64,000 nucleotides of DNA from an uncultured Flavobacteriales bacterium (GTDB lineage: Bacteria; Bacteroidota; Bacteroidia; Flavobacteriales_D; Sanyastnellaceae): positions 1-64,000 of the forward strand of contig CALKGK010000002.1 of the NCBI GenBank assembly GCA_938085105.1, in the 5' to 3' direction. Positions 53,205 through 62,600 of the stretch are shown here, in pieces. A model generated the notes under the pieces. That model had not been told where the DNA came from. It did not search any database and saw nothing but the letters and a program-made list of their open reading frames with translations. The position numbers and the translations under genes were made by a program. The first letter of the stretch is position 1. Each line of letters begins with the position of its first letter.

Positions 53205-53228
53205 GGACGCACGTTGTGCGTCCTTTTT
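53205..53228 (+). terminator. Rho-independent terminator after the barrel gene
   Basis: Perfect 8-bp stem GGACGCAC/GTGCGTCC with loop GTT, then five T. It lies 28 nt after the stop. Confidence 0.9.
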
Positions 53229-53250
53229 GTTTTGGCGGCCTTTTCAGTTT

Positions 53251-53390
53251 GCGGGGGCTCTCGGTGGGGCGCGGAGGTGGACGGGCGCGGCATGTCCTTT
53301 TCCGTTCGCGGGGGCTCTCGGTGGGGCGCGGAGGTGGACGGGCGTGGGGCGACCTTTTCCGCTTGCGGGCGCGCGCGGGTGGGGGCTTTT
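53251..53390. repeat. GC-rich 57-bp tandem repeat (two full copies and a degenerate third)
   Basis: Copies begin at 53251, 53308 and 53365, each opening GCGGG. The first two share GCGGGGGCTCTCGGTGGGGC followed by GCGGAGGTGGACGGGCG and differ mostly near their ends; the third keeps only part. The GC content is far above that of all neighbouring genes. Copy 1 contains, on the minus strand, the hairpin motif GGACATGCCGCGCCCGTCC, also found at 62423-62441. No gene is recognised in it. Confidence 0.85.
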
Positions 53391-53476
53391 TGTTTGAAAA
53401 GGGGAATTTATCAACAATTGTGAATATTTCGTCAGTATTGACAGGGGTTTCAGGCTGTATTCGGCGAAGGAAATCG

Positions 53477-53484
53477 TATCTTTA
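53477..53484 (+). promoter_or_regulatory. Possible -7 element of gyrB
   Basis: TATCTTTA, one base off TAnnTTTG, 80 nt before the gyrB ATG at 53565. Confidence 0.35.
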
Positions 53485-53495
53485 TGCTGCATTAA

Positions 53496-55514
<2,019 letters not shown>

Positions 55515-55556
55515 TCAACTTTGCTCTTGAGTCTTTCGGCTCTAAAATGATCTTAT

Positions 55557-55595
55557 AAAAATCCCCACTTCATTGCTGATGTGGGGATTTTTTTT
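55557..55595. terminator. Rho-independent terminator between gyrB and the helicase gene
   Basis: Stem AAAAATCCCCAC/GTGGGGATTTTT with a 12-nt loop and T-run, A-run on the other side. It lies between convergent genes and is usable in both directions. Confidence 0.85.
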
Positions 55596-55707
55596 GATTG
55601 GGTTCTTTGAAGCTAAAATCCATTTGGCGGTGATTTATTCCAAAACAAAAAAGCAGAACAACCTAAGGGATGTCCTGCTTTCTAATCATGCTTTCTACTT
55701 CAGACCA

Positions 55708-57084
55708 CTACCAACGTTTGCCGCTGGTTTTCTTACGTTGTCCGCCACTAGATGCTCCACTTTTGTTTCCACCAGAATTCCCGCCTGGTCTACCACCACT
55801 CTTATTGCGGTTCGACGGTCCGCCGCCACCAGAACGTTTCGGTTTGCTGTGTCTGCGATCTTCTTTTCCACCTTGAGCTTTTGGTCTTCCACCTCCACCA
55901 CGAGGTTTTCTTCCACCACCACCTGTTGGAGGAGGATTGTCTCCTGGGCGGTTATTTGGTTCGAATCCTTCAATCTTTTCACTTGGCAAGGATTCATTGA
56001 TCAGAAACTGAATTCCATCCAAGAACTCATACTCATCAATATCGACCAAAGACAGCGCTTCTCCACTCGCTCCTGCCCTTCCCGTTCTTCCGATGCGGTG
56101 AACATAATCTTCAGGAATGTTGGGCAGTTCAAAATTCACCACGTGAGGCAGCAAAGGAATATCCAAACCTCTGGCTGCAATATCTGTTGCTACTAGAACA
56201 CGAATTTTACCGTCTTTAAAACCTTTCAATGCGTTGGTCCTGGCTCCCTGACTTTTATTACCGTGAATGGCAGCAGATGTAATTCCGCTTTTTTCCAATT
56301 TCTCACTCAATCGGTTAGCGCGGTGTTTCGTTCTTGTGAAAATGAGTACTTGACGCCAGTTTCCATCGGCAATCAATTGAGTGATTAGTTTGGTCTTATC
56401 TTGTTGATCCACAAGAATCACTCGTTGCTGAATCACCTCCACCGTCGTGTTCTCTGGGGTAGCTTCAACCGCAACGGGGTCTTTCAAAATACCTCCAGCA
56501 AGCTCTTTAATCTCCTTCGAGAAAGTTGCAGAAAACAATAAGTTTTGACGGTACCCCGGCAATACTTTAATCACCTTTTGAATGTCGCGAAGAAAGCCCA
56601 TATCGAGCATTCTGTCTGCCTCATCAAGCACCAAGACTTCAACTTTATTCAAATTTACGTGTCCTTGCGCTTGTAAATCGAGCAAACGGCCTGGGGTTGC
56701 GATCAAAATATCCACTCCTTGGCGCAATGTTCTCACTTGAGGGTTCTGATTTACACCACCAAAGATCACCGTTGAACGGATGTCCAAATACGTACTGTAC
56801 TCTTTAACGTTTTCTTGAATTTGTGCCGCAAGCTCTCTTGTAGGAGTAAGGATCAAAGCACGAATGGCTCTTTTCGCTTGAGGTTTGGTTCTCGATAACA
56901 ACTCCAAGATTGGCAGGGTAAAACCTGCTGTTTTGCCTGTACCTGTTTGTGCTGAGGCAAGAACATCTTGTCGATCGAGCACTACTGGAATGGCTTTTTC
57001 TTGAATGGGGGATGGACTGGTATAGCCCTTTTCGCTCACCGCTTTCAAAATGGGAGCTGATAATCCTAAGGATTCGAATGTCAT
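55708..57084 (-). CDS. DEAD-box RNA helicase, RhlE-like
   Basis: 458 residues. Q motif [31 protein letters not shown] (key parts F-E-S-L and SPIQ), motif [11 protein letters not shown], Ia [42 protein letters not shown] and [12 protein letters not shown] are all intact. The tail from about 385 is low-complexity Gly/Arg/Lys/Ser ([28 protein letters not shown]), an RNA-binding tail typical of this subgroup. It remodels RNA structure in ribosome assembly or cold adaptation. The gene is monocistronic and divergent from the SDR gene. Confidence 0.95.
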   Translation of the reverse strand: MTFESLGLSAPILKAVSEKGYTSPSPIQEKAIPVVLDRQDVLASAQTGTGKTAGFTLPILELLSRTKPQAKRAIRALILTPTRELAAQIQENVKEYSTYLDIRSTVIFGGVNQNPQVRTLRQGVDILIATPGRLLDLQAQGHVNLNKVEVLVLDEADRMLDMGFLRDIQKVIKVLPGYRQNLLFSATFSKEIKELAGGILKDPVAVEATPENTTVEVIQQRVILVDQQDKTKLITQLIADGNWRQVLIFTRTKHRANRLSEKLEKSGITSAAIHGNKSQGARTNALKGFKDGKIRVLVATDIAARGLDIPLLPHVVNFELPNIPEDYVHRIGRTGRAGASGEALSLVDIDEYEFLDGIQFLINESLPSEKIEGFEPNNRPGDNPPPTGGGGRKPRGGGGRPKAQGGKEDRRHSKPKRSGGGGPSNRNKSGGRPGGNSGGNKSGASSGGQRKKTSGKRW

Positions 57085-57193
57085 AAAATGTAATTGTGAA
57101 ACGGACCATCGTTTCTCAATGCCATTTCTGTTTGTGCAAAGGTAGACTAATTAAATGAACGTGCGACCAAGTCAAGATTGAAGCGGTTTTTCG

Positions 57194-57201
57194 TACTTTT
57201 C
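57194..57201 (+). promoter_or_regulatory. Probable -7 element of SDR gene
   Basis: TACTTTTC, one base off TAnnTTTG, 4 nt before the ATG at 57206, the same spacing as for the lipase, response-regulator and trmD genes. Confidence 0.45.
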
Positions 57202-57205
57202 GGCC

Positions 57206-58009
57206 ATGAGTTTGAAGGAGTATTACAGCGGAAAAAAAGTATGGATCACAGGAGCCTCGAGCGGAATTGGCGCCGCCTTGAGCAGAAAACTCGTGGAGGC
57301 TGGAGCGGAAGTCTTGCTCTCTGCTCGAAACGAAGAAAAGCTCAAAGAAGTGGCTCAATCTTGCCAAGATCCTTCAAAAGTCCACGTTTTGAGTTTGGAT
57401 TTATCTCAAATGGAGAGTCATTCAGAAAAAACAAAAACGGCCATCGAGCTTTTGGGGCACATCGACATCATGGTGCACAATGGCGGTATTTCACAGAGGA
57501 GCTTGGTGAAAGACACCGATTTGGAGGTCGACCGAAGAGTCATGGAAATTGACTATTTCGGTACAGTTTCACTCACAAAAAATCTTTTGCCTCATTTCAT
57601 TGAACGCAAAACGGGATCCTTTGCCGTAGTTACCAGCTTGATGGGCATCTTCAGTAGTCCGATGCGATCGGGGTATTGCGGAGCGAAGCATGCACTTCAC
57701 GGGTTTTTTGATGCTTTAAGAGCAGAGCATTTTGAAGATAACATCCGAGTACACCTTCTTTGCCCTGGTTTTATTCATACTGATATTTCTAAAAACGCCT
57801 TAACCGGAGACGGGAACCAACAAGGAAGCATGGATGAAGCCACTGGACAGGGGCTTTCTCCCGAAAAGTGTGCAGAAAAAATGGCCAAAGCCATTGCCAA
57901 AAACAAAGCTCAAACCCTCATTGGGCGAAAAGAAATACTCGGAGCATATTTGCATCGTTTTGCGCCTGGAATATTGCGCCGGATGATGCGAAAAGTGAAA
58001 GTGACTTAA
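57206..58009 (+). CDS. Short-chain dehydrogenase/reductase
   Basis: 267 residues. Cofactor motif VWITGASSGIGAALSRKL (TGASSGIG at 15-22), NNAG equivalent MVHNGGIS, catalytic Ser in VVTSLMG and Tyr-x-x-x-Lys in RSGYCGAKHALHGFF. The overall pattern is close to the DHRS7-type classical SDRs. It carries out an NAD(P)-dependent redox reaction on an unknown alcohol or ketone. The gene stands alone; its stop is 11 bp from the convergent stop of the efflux adaptor gene, with no terminator visible between them. Confidence 0.88.
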   Translation: MSLKEYYSGKKVWITGASSGIGAALSRKLVEAGAEVLLSARNEEKLKEVAQSCQDPSKVHVLSLDLSQMESHSEKTKTAIELLGHIDIMVHNGGISQRSLVKDTDLEVDRRVMEIDYFGTVSLTKNLLPHFIERKTGSFAVVTSLMGIFSSPMRSGYCGAKHALHGFFDALRAEHFEDNIRVHLLCPGFIHTDISKNALTGDGNQQGSMDEATGQGLSPEKCAEKMAKAIAKNKAQTLIGRKEILGAYLHRFAPGILRRMMRKVKVT

Positions 58010-58020
58010 TAAGAATTGCC

Positions 58021-59130
58021 CTATTTATCGTAAATCGGTGAACTCCAGATTTTGATCTTATCGGACGCTGTCACCCCTGAAATAACTTGAACCTTCATCC
58101 CATCGGATAAGCCCAATTCCAAAGTTCTTTTCTCGTAAACGTTAGGAGAAGTCTCCACCTCCACAAATGGCTTTTTATCAGCATCGAACTGCACCAAAGA
58201 CTCATCAATCGCAAAAACGTCTTCCTCTTTTCGGAGCACGACATCGGCATTTGCGCTGTAGCCTGCACGAATGAACTCCCCATCTTCCAAATTCACTGCA
58301 GCCTTGATTTCAAACTTGATGGCTCCATTGTCCTCAACTCCTTTTGGAGCAATGTACTCAAGTGTTGCCGGGAAAGTACGATTTTCAATTGCACCAATGG
58401 TTAGGATCAACTCCATCCCAATTTCCAATTTCTCCACCTCAGACTCGTCCACCTTACCAATGAAGAGCAAATCTTTCATATCAGCGATGGTAGCAATGCT
58501 CGTTCCCTCATTAAAATTATTGGCCTCAATCACCGAATTACCCTCTTTCACGGGAACATCGAGAACCATACCGGGAATCGTTGCTTTGATTAAAGTGAGT
58601 GAACTACTTCCTGAACGCTGAGAAACCCCTTCCTTCACAATAGCCAAGGCATCTTTTGCGGCATCAAGTTCTTCCTTTGCTTGTCTTTGAGCAATCTCAA
58701 ACCCTTGAAAATCTGCTGCTGCAATCACTCCTTTCTCCAATAATTCTGAATTTCGGTCGAAATCCATGTTGGCATTGTCGAGCGAAATTTTTGCGCGTTC
58801 CACACGGTTTTCCGCATTGTTCAAGCTCACCATGTTAGGAATCACCTTCACTTTAGCGATAAGATCGTTCACTTCAATTTGTTCTCCAGCTTCCACATAA
58901 ATCTCCTTTACGATACCTGAGATTTGAGGTTTAATGGCCACTTCTTTTCTTGGCTGAACACTTCCCGTTGCCACCGTTTTATCGATGATGGTTTGGGTGC
59001 TCCCAGTTTGAGTTTCGTAGGTTGCCGGACCTTGAACTTCATCGAGGTACAAGGTATAAATAGCATATCCTGCTCCACCGATGGCGAGGATACAGAAAAT
59101 AATGAGGGGGATGAGACAGCTTTTCTTCAT
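58021..59130 (-). CDS. MacA-like periplasmic adaptor of ABC efflux system
   Basis: 369 residues. N-terminal TM (LIPLIIFCILAIGGAGYAIY, about 6-25), lipoyl halves VAIKPQISGIVKEIYVEAGEQI (as ISGIVKEIYVEAGEQI) and IPGMVLDVPVKEGNSV, a short helical hairpin (about 100-165), and beta-barrel and membrane-proximal domains. It is last of four genes (ATPase, permease, permease, adaptor), 5 nt after the second permease. It would link the permeases to an outer-membrane channel; no TolC gene adjoins it, the nearest being at 42.6 kb. Confidence 0.9.
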   Translation of the reverse strand: MKKSCLIPLIIFCILAIGGAGYAIYTLYLDEVQGPATYETQTGSTQTIIDKTVATGSVQPRKEVAIKPQISGIVKEIYVEAGEQIEVNDLIAKVKVIPNMVSLNNAENRVERAKISLDNANMDFDRNSELLEKGVIAAADFQGFEIAQRQAKEELDAAKDALAIVKEGVSQRSGSSSLTLIKATIPGMVLDVPVKEGNSVIEANNFNEGTSIATIADMKDLLFIGKVDESEVEKLEIGMELILTIGAIENRTFPATLEYIAPKGVEDNGAIKFEIKAAVNLEDGEFIRAGYSANADVVLRKEEDVFAIDESLVQFDADKKPFVEVETSPNVYEKRTLELGLSDGMKVQVISGVTASDKIKIWSSPIYDK

Positions 59131-59135
59131 GGTAA

Positions 59136-60389
59136 TTATTCGCTTCTAAGTGCTTCTACTGGTTTTATTTGAACGGCGATGAGTGCAGGTAAAAGTCCTG
59201 CAAATGCGCCCATGACAATCATGATGAGGAGGATGAGTAAACTTGTGAGGGATCCGATGGACGGGTTTCTGAAGGATCCTGAAGCCTCGCCCAGGACAAA
59301 TTCATTCAATCCCCATAAAATGCCCACACCGAAAATAATCCCAAGACATCCGAAAATGAGGGTAAGAAAGACCGTTTCAACCATCACTTGTCGGATAATC
59401 AAGCCCGACTGTGCTCCCAAGGCCCTTCGAACACCAAACTCCTTGGTTCGTTCTTTCACGGTGACGAGCATGATGTTGGTAATTCCAATCACTCCTGCGA
59501 GGAGAGCTAGTCCGCCAAAAATAAAAGCCACAATACTCAATCCACCGAACACCGTGTTGATTTCCTCCATCTCTTCCGCCATCGTCCAATAACCAAAAGC
59601 TCTCGGATCATCGGGGTGGACACTCTTTCGGGCCTTGAGATTGCCCAAAACTTGGTCTACTGCCACTTGAGTCGGGTATTCTTCTTTGAGCATGATGGAC
59701 AACCATCCCACAACATTCCCGTAGTTGAAGGCCTTTTGGAAAGTGGATATTGGAATGAAAATGGACTGCGTGTCTTCTTCAGCATCTTCACCTGTTTTTA
59801 TCGACTTGTATACCCCCACTACTTTGAAGCTCACGCCTTGAATTTGGATGTATTTCCCCAGTGCGGAGGCCTTTCCGAAGAGCACCGTATTCACCCTTTC
59901 GCCGATAACACAGATCTTTCGTTCATCTCGGATGTCCAGCTCATTGAGGTAGCGACCTTGATCGATGATGAGGGGTTCGATTTTGATGTAATCTGGGGTA
60001 TCTCCGTAAACGTTAAACGCCCCAGATTTATTCTGATACACCACGTTATTTGCTCCTTGGTATCCTCCCAATTGCACTCTGGGTGAAACCAATTCAATCT
60101 CGTTTACTTTCGCTCGCAGGTAGTCCACATCCGAGTTCAAAATTTCGAATCGCCTTCCCTGTTGAAATCCTTTGTAAGGCATGCTGGTTTGCATGGACCA
60201 CATGAACATGCTGTTGGTCGCTCGATTGGCCATGTCTGCCTTCACCCCGTTCTCGAGGCCCTTAGCCGAAGCCAGTGTAATCATGATCATGAACACTCCC
60301 CAGCCCACACCAATCCCCGAAAGTATAGCTCGCAAGGGATTTCTTAAAATCACCTGCAGTATTTCGATCCAAGTATCTTTATCAAACAT
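59136..60389 (-). CDS. MacB/FtsX-type ABC permease (second)
   Basis: 417 residues. TM1 at about 20-42, a large extracytoplasmic MacB-PCD domain (about 50-270), then three TMs. The FtsX core has VTVKERTKEFGVRRALGAQSG (as KERTKEFGVRRALGA) and ends IAVQIKPVEALRSE. It is homologous to but clearly diverged from the upstream permease, so the pair probably assembles as a heterodimer. 41 nt separate it from the first permease. Confidence 0.92.
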   Translation of the reverse strand: MFDKDTWIEILQVILRNPLRAILSGIGVGWGVFMIMITLASAKGLENGVKADMANRATNSMFMWSMQTSMPYKGFQQGRRFEILNSDVDYLRAKVNEIELVSPRVQLGGYQGANNVVYQNKSGAFNVYGDTPDYIKIEPLIIDQGRYLNELDIRDERKICVIGERVNTVLFGKASALGKYIQIQGVSFKVVGVYKSIKTGEDAEEDTQSIFIPISTFQKAFNYGNVVGWLSIMLKEEYPTQVAVDQVLGNLKARKSVHPDDPRAFGYWTMAEEMEEINTVFGGLSIVAFIFGGLALLAGVIGITNIMLVTVKERTKEFGVRRALGAQSGLIIRQVMVETVFLTLIFGCLGIIFGVGILWGLNEFVLGEASGSFRNPSIGSLTSLLILLIMIVMGAFAGLLPALIAVQIKPVEALRSE

Positions 60390-60430
60390 GCTTGGCCTCC
60401 TTTCTTTTCTGGTTGATATGTGACTGTGGC

Positions 60431-61657
60431 TTATTCATCTCTCAGGGCTTCTACAGGGTTAATGCGAGCAGCGCGCACCGCTGGAATGAGTCCGGCAAAG
60501 ATTCCAACCACCATCAACAAGCCCAAAGCGCCCAGGCTGATCCAAGGTGAAACTCTCGGGTTAGAGAAGAAATCGTGTTCCAGATTGTCTGCCAAAACGC
60601 TTAAAATTCCGATACCGCAAACGAGCCCAATGCATCCAGAAACAAAAGTGAGGAAAGTTGCTTCTTGAATGATTTGTGAAATGATGGTTCCCGGAGGTGC
60701 ACCCAGGGCCTTTCGGATTCCGATTTCTTTGGTTCTTTCTTTTACCACGATGGCCATGATGTTGGCCACACCAATCATTCCAGCGAAGAGGGTGAAAAAA
60801 CCAATGCCCCAAATGAACACCTCAATTCCTTTGAAAATGTCCAAAAACATGCTGAATTCCTCATTGTTGTTGCGCACCCAAATCGCACGGGTATCGTCGG
60901 GATGAACGCGGTGACGATCTTTCAAAACGGCCTCGATCTTCTCGCTCATTTCGATGGTTTCTTCGAGCGGACGATCAGAAGTACTCAGGATGAACATGTC
61001 CACCTTGTCGTTCCGACCAAAAATTTTCTGTCCGGTAGTAATGGGGAGATAAATTTGTCTGTTTTCCCATCGTCCGTTTGGATCGGAGAAAGTTCCAATC
61101 ACTTTAAAATTCACCCCAGCAATCTCAATGTATTGATTCAAGGCCGGAGTTCCACGGAAGAGATCATCGAGAATCGTTTGTCCCACCACTGCTACTTTCC
61201 GCTCGTCTCGAATATCGTTTTCATTGATGTATCTCCCCTCTTTCATCACCGTCTTCTCCAGTTCTTGGTGTCCCGGGTGCACACTTCTCACACCAAAGTT
61301 TTGAGCTTGTCCTTTGTACTTCACATTGGCGTTCCACAATGAAACTCTGGCAGAATAAGTATCCTCACCCCCAAAGAGATCGCGAATCATATCTAGGTCG
61401 CTATTCTCATACTCAATGCGGCGATTGGCTTTCATTCCGGCATAAGGAATAGAAGTACTTCCTCTTCTGATCCAGAGGGAGTTGATGGCGTCATCGTTGA
61501 ACTCTTTCATCACCCCATTTTGCAATCCAAAGCCCAAGCCCTGCATCACAACCAAGATGAAGATACCTAGACCTACTGACAGTCCCGTGAGGAACGTCCG
61601 CAAGGGATTTTTAATCATTGTGGCGAAGATCTCGCTCCATTTATCGATATCAAACAT
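60431..61657 (-). CDS. MacB/FtsX-type ABC permease (first)
   Basis: 408 residues, same architecture as its neighbour: start MFDIDKWSEIFATMIKNPLR, PCD-like domain, and FtsX core VVKERTKEIGIRKALGAPPG, end ARINPVEALRDE. It overlaps the ATPase gene by 8 nt. Substrates of MacAB-type machines include peptides, lipoproteins and macrolides; none can be assigned here. Confidence 0.92.
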   Translation of the reverse strand: MFDIDKWSEIFATMIKNPLRTFLTGLSVGLGIFILVVMQGLGFGLQNGVMKEFNDDAINSLWIRRGSTSIPYAGMKANRRIEYENSDLDMIRDLFGGEDTYSARVSLWNANVKYKGQAQNFGVRSVHPGHQELEKTVMKEGRYINENDIRDERKVAVVGQTILDDLFRGTPALNQYIEIAGVNFKVIGTFSDPNGRWENRQIYLPITTGQKIFGRNDKVDMFILSTSDRPLEETIEMSEKIEAVLKDRHRVHPDDTRAIWVRNNNEEFSMFLDIFKGIEVFIWGIGFFTLFAGMIGVANIMAIVVKERTKEIGIRKALGAPPGTIISQIIQEATFLTFVSGCIGLVCGIGILSVLADNLEHDFFSNPRVSPWISLGALGLLMVVGIFAGLIPAVRAARINPVEALRDE

Positions 61658-62351
61658 GTGCGTCCTGAGCGATTTCGGAAGGTCTTCCAGTAGATTCTAT
61701 TCGGCCATCTTTAAGTCGAATGACGCGATCGGTCATATCGGCGATATCGTTTTCGTGGGTAACAATCACCACCGTGATACCCTCGGCATTCACTTGTTTC
61801 AGGACATCCATCACCTCGTAGCTCGTTTTCGTATCGAGTGCACCCGTAGGCTCATCGGCCAAAATGACTTTGGGTTGGGTAATGAGTGAGCGAGCAATAG
61901 CAACTCTTTGTTTTTGACCACCACTCATCTCGCTGGGCAAGTGATCTTTCCAATCTTCCAGACCAACTTTCTTCAAGTATTCTAGCGCAATTTGGTTTCG
62001 TTTAGATCGAGGGACCTTTTGATAATAAAGTGGGAGGGCCACATTTTCGAGCGCCGTTTTGAAGTTAATCAAGTTGAACGACTGAAACACAAAACCCAAA
62101 AAGCGACTCCGATAATTCGCCGCCTGTTTCTCTGAAAGACCGCTCATTGAAACACCGTTCAAGCGATAATCGCCCTCATTGTAGCTATCGAGAATCCCTA
62201 GAATATTCAGCAAAGTTGACTTCCCCGAACCCGAAGAGCCCATAATGGAAACCAGTTCTCCCTCATCAATCCTCAAGTCAATGCCCTTGAGCACCTCCAT
62301 GGAGTTTTTACCAGATTTATAAGACTTGCGGATATTCTTGAGTTCTATCAT
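61650..62351 (-). CDS. ABC transporter ATPase (MacB/LolD type)
   Basis: 233 residues with all motifs intact: Walker A GSSGSGKST, Q-loop FVFQSFNL, signature MSGGQKQRVAIARSL, Walker B VILADEPTGALD and H-loop VIVTHEND. It is the first gene of the efflux operon and powers the two FtsX-type permeases by mechanotransmission. It contrasts with the degenerate ATPase domain at 45.4 kb. Confidence 0.96.
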   Translation of the reverse strand: MIELKNIRKSYKSGKNSMEVLKGIDLRIDEGELVSIMGSSGSGKSTLLNILGILDSYNEGDYRLNGVSMSGLSEKQAANYRSRFLGFVFQSFNLINFKTALENVALPLYYQKVPRSKRNQIALEYLKKVGLEDWKDHLPSEMSGGQKQRVAIARSLITQPKVILADEPTGALDTKTSYEVMDVLKQVNAEGITVVIVTHENDIADMTDRVIRLKDGRIESTGRPSEIAQDAHV

Positions 62352-62367
62352 GCCGAGAAGGTTCGGC

Positions 62368-62375
62368 CAAAGATA
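62368..62375 (-). promoter_or_regulatory. -7 element of MacAB-like operon
   Basis: TATCTTTG on the minus strand, full match, 16 nt before the ATG at 62351. Confidence 0.6.
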
Positions 62376-62420
62376 TGTTTATGCCACCATTTGTGAAAAA
62401 CCCCCATGGGAAAATATGTT

Positions 62421-62442
62421 AAGGACGTGCCGCGCCCGTCCA
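62421..62442. repeat. GC-rich hairpin element, second copy
   Basis: Contains GGACGTGCCGCGCCCGTCC, an imperfect palindrome (5-bp outer and 2-bp inner stem, one mismatch, 3-nt loop). It matches 21 of 22 positions of the complement of 53278-53299. Confidence 0.75.
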
Positions 62443-62476
62443 AAGGAGCAAAGCGACCCGCCCCAAAAGCAGCACC

Positions 62477-62600
62477 CAAAAAAGCGAAGCAAAAAAAGCA
62501 AAGCACCCAAAAAAGCGAAGCAAAAAAAAGCAAAGCGCCCCCAAAAAGCAAAGCACCCCCAAAAAGCAAAGCACCCACAAAAAGCAAAGCGCCCCCCCAA
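62477..62600. repeat. Low-complexity tandem array (31-bp then 18-bp units)
   Basis: GCGAAG recurs at 62484 and 62515 (31-bp period, two copies). GCAAAG then recurs at 62530, 62548, 62566 and 62584 (exact 18-bp period, unit GCAAAGCRCCCCCAAAAA). The array begins at the base after the hutH stop codon and reads towards the MacAB-like promoter. No gene is supported. Confidence 0.85.

Noticed and set aside
53408-53425. TTATCAACA followed by TGTGAATAT upstream of gyrB, resembling an inverted pair of DnaA boxes
   Set aside because: One and two mismatches to the consensus, only one pair, and no dnaA, dnaN or recF nearby. Not enough for an origin.
62406-62600. Plus-strand open frame with Lys-Ser-Lys-Ala-Pro repeats, like a histone H1-type protein
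   Set aside because: It continues antisense through hutH, is created by the tandem repeat, and the 31-bp period breaks frame. No promoter leads into it.
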